Part shown: positions 34,498 to 43,447 of the stretch, piece after piece | How the letters are laid out: each line of letters opens with the position of its first letter | Numbering within the stretch: the stretch's first letter is position 1 | Assembly (NCBI GenBank): GCA_041940525.1 | Contig: JBGTSB010000002.1 | Span: 76,688-140,687 of the forward strand | DNA length: 64,000 nt | Source of the DNA: JAKAXS01 sp041940525 | GTDB taxonomy: Bacteria; Pseudomonadota; Alphaproteobacteria; Rhizobiales; Hyphomicrobiaceae | Direction of reading: 5' to 3' | The notes under the pieces: model-generated | Told to the model about the DNA's origin: nothing | The model's database searches: none | What the model saw: the letters and a program-made list of their open reading frames with translations, nothing else | Position numbers and translations under genes: made by a program

Positions 34498-36681
34498 TCA
34501 CTTCTCGGCTACGGCGCTCTCGCTGTTATCGAACACCCAGTGCGCCGCCTTGCCGTCCTCGTGTACGGGCCGGAAGGCTTGCGTGCGCTCGTGAACCGGA
34601 CGGCGCCCTTTGGAAAGTAACCGGTACATATCGCCAAACAACAGTGGATCATTCACGAACACGCCGTGATGGCTCTGCATGGACTGCCCTGCACGGCCGC
34701 CCATCCCTGTCGTATCCACCGTTTCAACACCGGGGTACGACTGCGCCACGCGTCCGCACCGGCCTTCACCCATCCGAATCGTGCTGGAAACCCACAACGC
34801 CCAGTCACCCGCGTTCACATAATTCGTTACGCCGCGCGCGAAACGCTTCGCCCGGCCCATCTTCCTGCACCAGTCAAGATCGATATCCGAATGCGCCATG
34901 ATGACCTCGCCGAGGTTCGGAAAGCGCGCATTCGGATCCCGTTGGGCAAACTTGTCGATGGCCCGGGAGAGAACCCTGTTACCCATCGAGTGAGCGATAA
35001 CGTGAATTTTCACCTTGGGCAGAATGATCGCAAGCTTATCGAGAAATTTGTAAAGCGGCTCAGCAGCGGCCTCGGCGCGCTTTCGGTCTCCCATGTACCA
35101 GACATGCGATCCATGAGAGTTCCATGAAAACAGAATAAGCGCGCCATCAAACTCCAGGTCATAGGCGATCTGCGCCGCCCGCTTCACCGCCTGTGTGTGG
35201 GCTACATTGTAGCCGTGAACGAATAATAAGGCCTGCCCCGGAAATCGGATACTTTTCTTCGTACCCTTGACGATCGACTGCTCCACGTCGCCCAAATCCC
35301 CGGGACTTACGTCCAAGATCTCGAAATTATCCGCGTAGGAAAGCGGCTCGGTTGACTTATCCGCCTCGCCCACGGACTCGACAATTCTGTCGAAACGATC
35401 AAATAGCGAATGGATATCCGCTCGCACCGTGGCGGTGCCATACGACAGCAAATTTGTCGTCCCGCGCCGCTTGTAGGCCTTTTTCTTGTCGTCCCAATCG
35501 CGCGTCGTGACATATGCAAGCTTGAAGTCCGTGTGGGAATACTCCGGCAGATTTTCCAACTCTGCGGCGATCGACTCGGCTTTGCCCTTGTCCCCACTGT
35601 CGCGACACGCGTACCGCAGTTGGCTCATCGTAGACTTGATCAAGGGATGCCCCTCGCGAAAACGGCTGCGCAATATCTCCAAGGCCTTCTGGAAATAATT
35701 GATCGCATCCCCATACCGCTTGCGATCATCATAAAATGCACCAAGCGCTACAAAGGCTTTGGCAAGATAGGGATGGCGATACCCATAAAGCGCATCCGAC
35801 ATCTGAACCGCACGCTCATGGTATTTCCGCGCCTGCTCCCAACACGGCACAGCTTCCTTCGGAAACCCGTTCCTGGCCGTCTCATCACCGCGATCCCTGA
35901 AAAACCGGGCATACGCCGAAATCACATGGATGTGGAGCGGCGGATCGGAAAGAGCGCCACTCTCAAATAGGTTCAGAACCTCCGCCATCTTCTCGCTATT
36001 GGCGCAGCGGGGCGCAGACTTCCAATCCGTCTTCCCGGTCTTCAGGAACTCATTGATTTTCTCATCAGGCATCACAGTGCGGAAAACTTCGCCAGTATTG
36101 ATCCTGACCCGGATACGCTCCGGATGGTTCGGCGGCAAACCGTTCGAAGCGACGAAAGCCTCTCGAAATGCAGACCCGGCCTGCGGGCCACTCTCATGCT
36201 CGCCGATGCGATTGAAGGCCTTCACCACCTCCGGATGCTTGGGCCCGTAGAGATCCTTCGCCCGATAACGCACGCGATTGAAGACGATCCGGGCAAGGAT
36301 GTGCCGGCCAGCATCTTCATACAAAACACCGAGCCTGCTGAACGCTTCCAGCAAATCCTTCTCATGAGACTTGCCGAGACGTTTGAACGCTTCAAGCGCC
36401 TGCTTGTAGACCGGCTCCGCCTGCAGAATCTCGCCCGTCGCGTGCATCGAACTCGCCAGAAGAAGCAGAGACTGCGCGCGCCGGGGATCATTTGAGTTCG
36501 CCGGCAGCCTTGCCGTAACGCTCTCCGCCGTCTTCGCGGCGATCAATGCCGGAAAGTATTGATGCGTGTCGAACAGCGACTGGGCCTTCGCCACCGCCTT
36601 CGTGACCTGATCCGGCGAGGCCTGCACGCTCCCAGACCAACACGCCCACATCAAAAGAACAACGACCCGGCTCACTCTCAC
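34498..36681 (-). CDS. secreted TPR plus alpha/beta hydrolase (DUF900-type)
   Basis: A 727-residue protein with a signal peptide (residues 4-20, ending VQASP), tetratricopeptide repeats over roughly 30-390 (YFPALIAAKTAE, AEPVYKQALEAFKRLG, YGDAINYFQKALEILRSRF) and a C-terminal esterase-like domain. The domain has FVHGYNVAHTQAVKRAAQIA, the serine motif IAHSMGNRVLSRAI, an aspartate in HSDIDLDWCR and a late histidine in QSHHGVFVNDP, matching DUF900 alpha/beta hydrolases. GTG start behind GGGGGAC. Presumably periplasmic; substrate unknown. Confidence 0.85.
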   Translation of the reverse strand: MRVSRVVVLLMWACWSGSVQASPDQVTKAVAKAQSLFDTHQYFPALIAAKTAESVTARLPANSNDPRRAQSLLLLASSMHATGEILQAEPVYKQALEAFKRLGKSHEKDLLEAFSRLGVLYEDAGRHILARIVFNRVRYRAKDLYGPKHPEVVKAFNRIGEHESGPQAGSAFREAFVASNGLPPNHPERIRVRINTGEVFRTVMPDEKINEFLKTGKTDWKSAPRCANSEKMAEVLNLFESGALSDPPLHIHVISAYARFFRDRGDETARNGFPKEAVPCWEQARKYHERAVQMSDALYGYRHPYLAKAFVALGAFYDDRKRYGDAINYFQKALEILRSRFREGHPLIKSTMSQLRYACRDSGDKGKAESIAAELENLPEYSHTDFKLAYVTTRDWDDKKKAYKRRGTTNLLSYGTATVRADIHSLFDRFDRIVESVGEADKSTEPLSYADNFEILDVSPGDLGDVEQSIVKGTKKSIRFPGQALLFVHGYNVAHTQAVKRAAQIAYDLEFDGALILFSWNSHGSHVWYMGDRKRAEAAAEPLYKFLDKLAIILPKVKIHVIAHSMGNRVLSRAIDKFAQRDPNARFPNLGEVIMAHSDIDLDWCRKMGRAKRFARGVTNYVNAGDWALWVSSTIRMGEGRCGRVAQSYPGVETVDTTGMGGRAGQSMQSHHGVFVNDPLLFGDMYRLLSKGRRPVHERTQAFRPVHEDGKAAHWVFDNSESAVAEK

Positions 36682-36733
36682 GCGTCCCCCAACGTCTGCG
36701 CTCCATCAGATAACGTCGCATACCTAACTCAAG

Positions 36734-37864
36734 CTAAGGCGCAAAGATCAGCATAAGGTAGGCTACGAACAGTACCAAGTGAACAGCGCCTTGCAAAACG
36801 CCCGTTCGGACACCGCCAAACGTCAGCGCGCTCATGATCAATGTAAGCAATAGGAGGACGCTGGAGGCGTCACTCAGGCCAAGAACCACCGACTGGCCGA
36901 TGAAAAGGCCAACAGCGAGGGCGGCAGGAACAGTGAGCCCAATGGTCGCCAGAGCCGAGCCTAGCAAAAGATTTACCGAACGCTGTAGGCTGTTGGCTCG
37001 CGCCGCCCTGAGAGCAGCCAACCCTTCCGGCGCAAGAACAAGAAGAGCGATGATCACACCGCCGAGTGCGATCGGCGCCCCAGCCTTGACGATACCGAAG
37101 TCGACGAGTTTTGCTAGATGCTTCGACAGAAGCACGATCGGGATGAGCGTCAGAACGAGCAATACAGTGTGGTACGAAAGTGAACGGACAGGCCCGTGAG
37201 TATGATCATCAGCCAGGTCCTTTCTTGTGGCCACGTCCGGCTCTAAGAAGTACCCTTTATGGCTGATCGTTTGGACGGCAAGAAACACACCATACAGCAA
37301 TACCGCCATCACTGCGAGAAAGCCCTCCTGCATGGGCGAGAAGGTTGGTGTCTCTGTAGATTCCGTGAATTTGGGAAGGATCAGGGTTATGACGGCGAGA
37401 GGTAACAACACGGCAATAAAAGACCTGGCGCCTTGAAGGTTGTAGTCTTGCTCGCGATGAAAGATGCCGCCGATGAGGAGCGCCGCGCCCACCAATCCAT
37501 TCAGAACAATCATAAGCACCGCGTGCATGGTGTCGCGAGCTAGGGTAGGAGATGCTTCACCGGCTACCATCACGGCTGAAATCAAAGCGACTTCAATACC
37601 GATTACGGCCAACGTCAGTATAAGTGTGCCGTAGGGCTCACCCAGAAGCCCGGCAAGCGCATCGGCATGACGCACAACAGCGAACGTGGCCCAGAGCATC
37701 GTCACGAAAAGCCAAGCGAAGAGCGCAAACGCAAAGAACTCATGATCCAGGCCTGTCAGCCATTCATTCCCAAAAATATGAAACACCGTCAAAGTGACTA
37801 GACCAAAGATCAGCGGCGTCTCTTGTCTGGCCATTGCAAGTAATTTCGGCAGGACTGACTTCAC
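36734..37864 (-). CDS. chaA: calcium/proton antiporter, ChaA-like
   Basis: A 376-residue cation/proton exchanger of the CaCA superfamily with about eleven membrane segments. The duplicated alpha repeats are visible: GEPYGTLILTLAVIGIEVAL in the first half, with an equivalent in the second half around LVLAPEGLAALRAARAN. It exports calcium or sodium and potassium against protons in E. coli. It starts with GTG behind GGAG. The TPR-hydrolase gene follows after about 50 bases on the same strand. Confidence 0.9.
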   Translation of the reverse strand: MKSVLPKLLAMARQETPLIFGLVTLTVFHIFGNEWLTGLDHEFFAFALFAWLFVTMLWATFAVVRHADALAGLLGEPYGTLILTLAVIGIEVALISAVMVAGEASPTLARDTMHAVLMIVLNGLVGAALLIGGIFHREQDYNLQGARSFIAVLLPLAVITLILPKFTESTETPTFSPMQEGFLAVMAVLLYGVFLAVQTISHKGYFLEPDVATRKDLADDHTHGPVRSLSYHTVLLVLTLIPIVLLSKHLAKLVDFGIVKAGAPIALGGVIIALLVLAPEGLAALRAARANSLQRSVNLLLGSALATIGLTVPAALAVGLFIGQSVVLGLSDASSVLLLLTLIMSALTFGGVRTGVLQGAVHLVLFVAYLMLIFAP

Positions 37865-38251
37865 GGTAACGCTCCGTAGCGGCTACGATCTCCCTCTCAA
37901 CAGACCTAGACAGTGCTGTTGAACTGCCGCTTCGGATACACACTCCCTTCGCCGCACACCTCAAAATGTGCCTCCCAAGCGCAAGTTGCAAGCTGCGCTT
38001 GCGAGCTAGAACAAGCCAGTGCCAGAACGCCGGCCACTGGTCTGCGCTCATGCGGAGAAAAAGCACGCTCTCACTCGAGTAGTCGTAGCCACACACGGAG
38101 CAGGACAAGCACAGGCCGCTCATGATGAGAACCTAAAGCGCCAGCAAGGGCGCCAAACCTTCAAAAACAACAGCCACTTAGACAACCGCTTCGCAACAGT
38201 TTCTTGAATTTTCCAGAATACACTCCCTGTGCAGATTATCTCAGCCTTAGA
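37865..38251. other. gene-free region between chaA and the GGDEF-EAL gene
   Basis: I see no convincing coding sequence, RNA gene or terminator here. A 119-codon frame on the minus strand (37764-38123) overlaps the chaA start and has no ribosome site or family match. It should carry divergent promoters. Confidence 0.4.
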
Positions 38252-40771
38252 ATGTTCGCTCAAATGCAAGCAATTGCGAAACACCGCTTCTCCTTTACGC
38301 ACCTCCTTGCCGCGGTGGGCGCCATTCTCGTCGTCGGGACCGGAGCAAACCTCGCGTTCCTTGTGCTGCCGGCGTTATCTGAGCTTCAACAAGCCCGCCA
38401 TGCCACGCAGCAAGCCGAAGCCTACGAGAAAACGCTACACGCTTTACAGCAGCTTTCAGCGGAGCGCGGCCCTGCCAATTTGGTGATGTCGGTTGAGCCA
38501 GGCAACGAGGCAGCGCGGGAAAAGCTCGGCCGATATCGAGCCCAAACGGATGCCGCCATCAAGCGCGCACGTGCCCATCTAAGCCAAGCCGGTTTCGAAG
38601 GGAAAACCGGTGCGTTCGTGACAGCGACAGTCAGGGCCACCGAGAAACAATTGCGCAAGGCCCGGAAAGTTGTTGATGCCATAGCCGCCAGCCCCCTCAA
38701 AGAACGCACGTTGCCGGCCATGAGCCAAGCGATCAACCTCATGTTCGAAGCGTTCGATGCACTGCAGCCGCTCGTTGCGGTACAACAACGCAATTTCATT
38801 CAAAGCAGTGACGCTACTGCCTCGGATAGCTTCATGATGGCCGCGGCCGTCACGGACCTGCGTGAGTTCGCAGGCCGCCTCGGTTCCTACATCGTACCGC
38901 CAGTCGCGCACGGCGTTGCAGTTGATGAAGACCGCTTCGCACGCATTCAGCAAGTGACCGGACAGATTCAGCAAGTGCTGCGCTCGTTGCCCAAATCAGA
39001 CGCCTTGCCATCAGACACGCGCATGGCCAAAGCTCTAGCGGCAGTAGAAGATCGTTACGTCGCCGGTGGCCTTGTTTTCATGCAACAGCTCGCCGCGGCC
39101 GGACGATATGGAAGAAGATATCCCGTGACCGCTGCCGAGCTAACAAACCGGTACGTTCCCACAATGGTCCCCCTGGAGGACCTGCGCGGGCTTGTTTTCG
39201 CCCAGCTGATCGAGCGCTTTCACGCCCACGAAGCGCACGCATCTCTGACAATGATCTTGGCAGCCACCATTGCCGGCCTGACGATCTTGGTGTTTTCCCT
39301 TCTGCCGCTCAGCCTGCACCATCTCGTCACGCGACCGATGCTGACCGCACGCCGCGCGATCATTATGCTCAGTCATGACAAGCAGCTCGCGATCGATCCT
39401 GACCGCTCATCGATCAGAGAAATCCATGATCTCTTCAAGGCCATAGGCGTGCTCAACGGGCGCATGCGCGAACGGCGCGACCTCATGGATGAACTACGAG
39501 ACCGCACGGAACGAGACGCCCTCACCGGCCTGATGAGCCGTTCGCATTTCGAAAGCTGCGTCGAACAGGCGAGCGATCAGGCAACCGGCTCTTCCTTCGG
39601 CCTGCTCTACTTAGATATCGACAATTTCAAAGCGATCAACGATAGCTTGGGCCACCAGATCGGCGACAAGGTCTTGGCCGAAGTCGGCCGGTGCCTCGGC
39701 CGCTTCCGCAGTGAAACCGTACTCATCGGCCGCATGGGCGGTGATGAATTCGCCATATGCTGCACGCAAGCGAGCGTGCGCGAGCGGGACCGCCTAGCCG
39801 CCAGCATCGTCGCGACCATCGACAGTATTGATCACGTGGACGGACAAGCCGTTCCAGTCTCCACCAGCATTGGCCTATCCACCGGCGAGCCGGGCCCGAA
39901 CTCCTATCCAATACTTTGCCGCCAAGCCGACCTTGCACTCTACAAGGCAAAAGCCGGCGGACGTAACGCCTATGTTTGGTACAGTCCCGACTATGATCCA
40001 GACGTCCGCACCGAAACGGCAATCCGCCGGGACCTGGTTGAGGCCTTGGAGCGCGACGAATTTATGCTTCACTATCAACCCATCGTTGATTGTGCGACCG
40101 GCGCGATCAGCGCTTACGAAGCGCTTCTACGTTGGGAGCATCCCGAACACGGGTTGATTAGCCCATTGAAATTCGTGACCGCGTTGGAAAAAACCGGCCG
40201 CATCGTTGAAGCCGGCAGCTGGGTCCTGCGCCAAGGCCTCAAGGCCGCACGCGGATGGCCAGCCGGCATCAAGCTCTGCGTCAACGTCTCACCGGCTCAG
40301 CTTGACCGCGTGAGCTTCCCGCTGGAAGTCGCTGCCGCACTGGCTGAAAGCGAGTTACCAGCCCACCGGCTGTGTCTTGAGATCACGGAGACCTCGCCGG
40401 TCGCAGGAAACACCCAGCGCCACGCCGTTCTAAATCAATTGCGCTCTCTCGGCGTACGCATAGCGCTAGATGACTTCGGCACGGCGTATGCCGGAATGAG
40501 CGCGCTTCACAACGGCCTGTTCGACATACTCAAACTCGACCGTTCTTTCGCGGCGGGCATCGGCTCCTGTGACCGAAGCCAAACGGTTATCACACAGACC
40601 CTTGCGCTCGCCCGCTCGCTCGGCCTCGATTGCATCATCGAAGGGGTCGAGACGCAGGCTCAGTTCGACTGGCTGGCCGCCCAAGGCTGCCCCCACGCGC
40701 AAGGCTACCTTCTAGGCCGCCCATTGCCTTTGGCAGAACTCGGCAACAAGCTCGAAAAACACGCTGGCTAG
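38252..40771 (+). CDS. membrane GGDEF-EAL cyclic-di-GMP protein
   Basis: About 839 residues: membrane helix (20-40), a large periplasmic sensor of about 300 residues that resembles the nitrate/nitrite-sensing NIT fold (LQQLSAERGPANLVM then the long helices), a second helix (about 325-350), and then GGDEF and EAL domains. The GGDEF signature is intact (RMGGDEFAICC) and the EAL domain has YEALLRWEHP and DDFGTAYAGMSAL, so both cyclase and phosphodiesterase activities are possible. I prefer the ATG at 38252; the frame opens at a TTG at 38204. Cyclic-di-GMP links this to motility control. Confidence 0.9.
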   Translation: MFAQMQAIAKHRFSFTHLLAAVGAILVVGTGANLAFLVLPALSELQQARHATQQAEAYEKTLHALQQLSAERGPANLVMSVEPGNEAAREKLGRYRAQTDAAIKRARAHLSQAGFEGKTGAFVTATVRATEKQLRKARKVVDAIAASPLKERTLPAMSQAINLMFEAFDALQPLVAVQQRNFIQSSDATASDSFMMAAAVTDLREFAGRLGSYIVPPVAHGVAVDEDRFARIQQVTGQIQQVLRSLPKSDALPSDTRMAKALAAVEDRYVAGGLVFMQQLAAAGRYGRRYPVTAAELTNRYVPTMVPLEDLRGLVFAQLIERFHAHEAHASLTMILAATIAGLTILVFSLLPLSLHHLVTRPMLTARRAIIMLSHDKQLAIDPDRSSIREIHDLFKAIGVLNGRMRERRDLMDELRDRTERDALTGLMSRSHFESCVEQASDQATGSSFGLLYLDIDNFKAINDSLGHQIGDKVLAEVGRCLGRFRSETVLIGRMGGDEFAICCTQASVRERDRLAASIVATIDSIDHVDGQAVPVSTSIGLSTGEPGPNSYPILCRQADLALYKAKAGGRNAYVWYSPDYDPDVRTETAIRRDLVEALERDEFMLHYQPIVDCATGAISAYEALLRWEHPEHGLISPLKFVTALEKTGRIVEAGSWVLRQGLKAARGWPAGIKLCVNVSPAQLDRVSFPLEVAAALAESELPAHRLCLEITETSPVAGNTQRHAVLNQLRSLGVRIALDDFGTAYAGMSALHNGLFDILKLDRSFAAGIGSCDRSQTVITQTLALARSLGLDCIIEGVETQAQFDWLAAQGCPHAQGYLLGRPLPLAELGNKLEKHAG

Positions 40772-40888
40772 ACTGTAGAGGCACGCATTCCTGTACTCTA
40801 AAAGCCTAGATGCTGCCTGAAAACGAAACCAAAACACCCCAGCCCCCGTATCACTCAAGCAGCCCCTCCACCAAGGCGGAGACAGATC

Positions 40889-41809
40889 TTGGTCAAAACG
40901 CTCATTTCTATCGTTGCCGCTGTCATTGCAATCGGCGCCGTTTCGGTCGTGCGGGCACCGCTGGCAGCCTTCAACGCCGTCACCCCAACAGATGGAGGCG
41001 CAATGCGCGCCGCGTCTGGCATCGCCTACGGCGCATTGGCCCGGCAAAAACTAGACGTGTACGTCCCCGAAAAACGCGAAGCCGCAGCACCTGTTGTTGT
41101 CATATTTTACGGCGGCGCATGGAGCAGCGGCAGCAAACAAGACTACGCCTTTCTCGGCCACGCGATCGCGTCGAAAGGCTTTGTCGTAGTCGTAGCCGAC
41201 TACAGGCTGGTACCAGACGTCCGCTTCCCCGCCTTTCTGGAAGACGCCGCCTTGGCGATCAAGTGGACGCACGCCAACGCGCGCGACTATCGCGGCGATC
41301 CCGGCCGGATCTTCCTACTCGGCCATTCCGCCGGCGCCTACATCGCCGCGATGACCGCATTGGATGAGCGCTATCTCGCCGGCGCCGGTCTTTCCCGATC
41401 CACGGTCAAAGGCGTTATCGGACTGGCTGGTCCTTATGACTTTCTACCCCTGAGCGTTGACTCGACCATTGCCGCGTTCGGCCGGGAAAAAGATTTGGCG
41501 AGCACACAACCCATCAACTTCGCTACACCGGACGCACCGCCCATGCTGCTCGCGACCGGCGCAGACGACACCACTGTCTACCCGCGCAATTCTCAAGAGC
41601 TTGCCTCCCGGCTGAAACGCGCCGGCGTCCCGGTCGAACTCAAGACCTATCCCGATCTCGGCCACATCGACATTTTGCTGGCTCTATCCGTGCCCTTCCG
41701 CGGCAAAGCCCCCGTGCTGGACGACGTCGTCCGCTTTATCTCGGCCCAAAGCCAAGTGAGTTCCCGCCCGAAACTGTCATCGGCAATCAACAAAAGGAAT
41801 TCACCATGA
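40889..41809 (+). CDS. alpha/beta hydrolase, carboxylesterase-like
   Basis: A 306-residue protein with an N-terminal hydrophobic signal/anchor (3-20) and an alpha/beta hydrolase domain. The oxyanion motif is FYGGAW (GGxW type), and the serine motif GHSAGAYIAAMTAL is followed by the aspartate in LATGADDTTVYP and the histidine in DLGHIDI, close to the feruloyl esterase/BD-FAE group. The start is a TTG at 40889, supported by GGAG eight bases upstream. Substrate unknown. Confidence 0.85.
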   Translation: MVKTLISIVAAVIAIGAVSVVRAPLAAFNAVTPTDGGAMRAASGIAYGALARQKLDVYVPEKREAAAPVVVIFYGGAWSSGSKQDYAFLGHAIASKGFVVVVADYRLVPDVRFPAFLEDAALAIKWTHANARDYRGDPGRIFLLGHSAGAYIAAMTALDERYLAGAGLSRSTVKGVIGLAGPYDFLPLSVDSTIAAFGREKDLASTQPINFATPDAPPMLLATGADDTTVYPRNSQELASRLKRAGVPVELKTYPDLGHIDILLALSVPFRGKAPVLDDVVRFISAQSQVSSRPKLSSAINKRNSP

Positions 41810-41901
41810 GCCAATCGCTGCAGCCGATGGAACAATTTTCGCCGATCCGCGAGCGGTTTTTGATCGTAGACTGACCAAACTTAAAGCGATTTGAGGGTAG
41901 A

Positions 41902-42273
41902 ATGCGTACGCTAATGATTGTCACAGGGCTGGCTGCAAGCCTGTCATCTCCCGCCATTTCCGCGGACATCTCCGGCTCATGGAAACGCGGGGATGGCGTC
42001 GCTCAAGTACGAATATCCAAGTGCGGCAAAGCTCTATGCGCGGTCAACACATGGATCAACGACCCCTCTGGCCAGGAGAAGGTCGGCGACAAGCTCATCT
42101 TCCGCGTGAAGAAGACGTCAACGGGCGTCCTCAAAGGCCGCGCCTTCGACCCCCAGCGCAATATGGATTACTCTTTAAAGATCCGCGTTGGCGAAAACAG
42201 CGCGAGCATGACCACTGAAGGCTGCCTCATGATGGGCATGGTCTGCAAATCGATGAAATGGTCACGCCGCTAG
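41902..42273 (+). CDS. DUF2147 family secreted protein
   Basis: A 123-residue protein with a signal peptide (3-19, ending AISADI) and the DUF2147 pattern: GSWKRGDGVAQVRISKCGKA, then CAVNTWINDP and GCLMMGMVCKSMKW with paired cysteines. The family is widespread in proteobacteria and unknown in function. A GAGGG site precedes the ATG. The gene ends facing the next gene on the minus strand. Confidence 0.85.
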   Translation: MRTLMIVTGLAASLSSPAISADISGSWKRGDGVAQVRISKCGKALCAVNTWINDPSGQEKVGDKLIFRVKKTSTGVLKGRAFDPQRNMDYSLKIRVGENSASMTTEGCLMMGMVCKSMKWSRR

Positions 42274-42285
42274 CACACCTAGGTT

Positions 42286-42642
42286 TTAGGCGCGCTGCCC
42301 CAACGAGGCTACGTGAGCAACGGCGATTGCCGCGTACGACGCATTCGGCGGCAAGTTGGTAACTTCAGCCGAATAATCAATGATAGGACGCATCACGCCG
42401 TTAACCGGCTGATGAGCCGTCGCGGCATTCGCCGAAAATCTTGCCGCCACCGCCGCATAAGAGTCGCCCGGCGCAGGACCTTGCGCAACTGTGGCTTGCC
42501 CTGCCTGTGCCGGATCGGCCTGAGCCGGCACCTTCGAAACCGCTACGGTCCCACCTCGCGACTTCGCTCTATGGCTGCGGCGCATCAAGAGGGCGACTAA
42601 GACGACAAATACGGCGGCGACAACAGCTATCATCTGCGGCAT
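42286..42642 (-). CDS. small single-pass membrane protein, unknown
   Basis: About 118 residues: one N-terminal membrane helix (MIAVVAAVFVVLVALLM), then an alanine, glutamine and proline-rich linker and a C-terminal part with YAAVAARFSANAATAH and SYAAIAVAHVASLG. I recognise no family. The start at 42642 has AGGCGAG upstream; the frame opens at a TTG at 42669. Confidence 0.5.
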   Translation of the reverse strand: MPQMIAVVAAVFVVLVALLMRRSHRAKSRGGTVAVSKVPAQADPAQAGQATVAQGPAPGDSYAAVAARFSANAATAHQPVNGVMRPIIDYSAEVTNLPPNASYAAIAVAHVASLGQRA

Positions 42643-42669
42643 CGACTCGCCTGAGAGGACTTCCAACAC

Positions 42670-42971
42670 AACGGCACCTACGCGCTAATCCCAAGTGGGC
42701 AAAAATTAGGCGACTGCCTATGCCCCCGCCACCCTACTTTGGTCGAACGGGAGCGATGCATCACAACTCAATCGAAGATGTCGGCAATGACAACTGTCCG
42801 GCTAGTCGAGTTTCCTAGCTCCAGAGGATCGCCCATGCCATCAGATATCAAAAAACTGAAGGAGTTCAGAAAGAAGCCGGAAGATCCGATCAAATGCCTA
42901 ATACTTGAGCCCGTTGACTTGATTTGTTTGTTGCGATACTCGCGTTAGGTCTGTGGTTCCAAGGAGCTTGG
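42670..42971. other. region at the left edge of the metal-efflux module
   Basis: No supported gene. It contains the first copy of a 23-bp direct repeat (42728-42750) whose second copy lies at the right edge of the module. The promoter for the metal operon should also be here. Confidence 0.5.
42728..42750. repeat. 23-bp direct repeat, left copy
   Basis: The 23 bases, beginning GCCACCCTACTTTGG and ending CGAACGG, are identical to 48871-48893, about 6.1 kb away. After one mismatch, AGC also matches. Partly similar bases (GCRACTGCYT) lie 18-20 bases upstream of both copies, so the full repeat may be longer but degenerate. Confidence 0.9.
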
Positions 42972-43385
42972 ATGAGACGACGGCTGACCAGGAATGCTCG
43001 TGTTGCCAGCGCAAAACGCTTGGCCAGGGTATTTCTTTGTCTTGTGCTCGTTCTGACAGGGTCTCATGCGGGCTGGTATTATGCGGCTCATGGCGCCGAG
43101 CATATTCACCTCAGCATGCCTGATCACAGTCATGATCACACTGCGGTCGTGGCAGCAGAGACTGATATCGCCGCCCACGATCACGCACCGGACGAGCCGC
43201 ATAATTCTGATTGCGATCCGGGGGAAACGGTCTACTGCAGTCACTGCAGCCACGGCATCGCAACCCTTCGCACGGTAATTTTGCTGCCACCGCGGACATC
43301 AACGGCGGTAACGATGAGCTATGACGCGCTCCCGGCTGGGATTGCGATATGTCCGCCGCGACGGCCTCCCAAAACCACGCTTTGA
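42972..43385 (+). CDS. His-rich secreted CzcI-like protein
   Basis: A 137-residue protein with an N-terminal hydrophobic segment (15-32), a histidine-rich stretch (HIHLSMPDHSHDHTAV, then HDHAPDEPHNSDCD) and a cysteine cluster CSHCSHG. Size, histidine content and place before a heavy-metal RND operon fit the CzcI/DUF2946-like group, thought to sense or buffer metal in the periplasm. Start at 42972 because a perfect AAGGAG precedes it by five bases. The specific metal is not readable from sequence. Confidence 0.7.
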   Translation: MRRRLTRNARVASAKRLARVFLCLVLVLTGSHAGWYYAAHGAEHIHLSMPDHSHDHTAVVAAETDIAAHDHAPDEPHNSDCDPGETVYCSHCSHGIATLRTVILLPPRTSTAVTMSYDALPAGIAICPPRRPPKTTL

Positions 43386-43447
43386 CGTTTTTGAGCCGAT
43401 CGGGCTGAAGCCCGCTCGCCCGAACAATCTCGTCAGGGCTAATCCAA

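Noticed and set aside
37764..38123. 119-codon minus-strand frame upstream of chaA
   Set aside because: It overlaps the chaA start, has no ribosome site and an implausible composition.
42739..42948. Small plus-strand frame at the left repeat
   Set aside because: It has no ribosome site or family match, and a better-supported gene starts at 42972.
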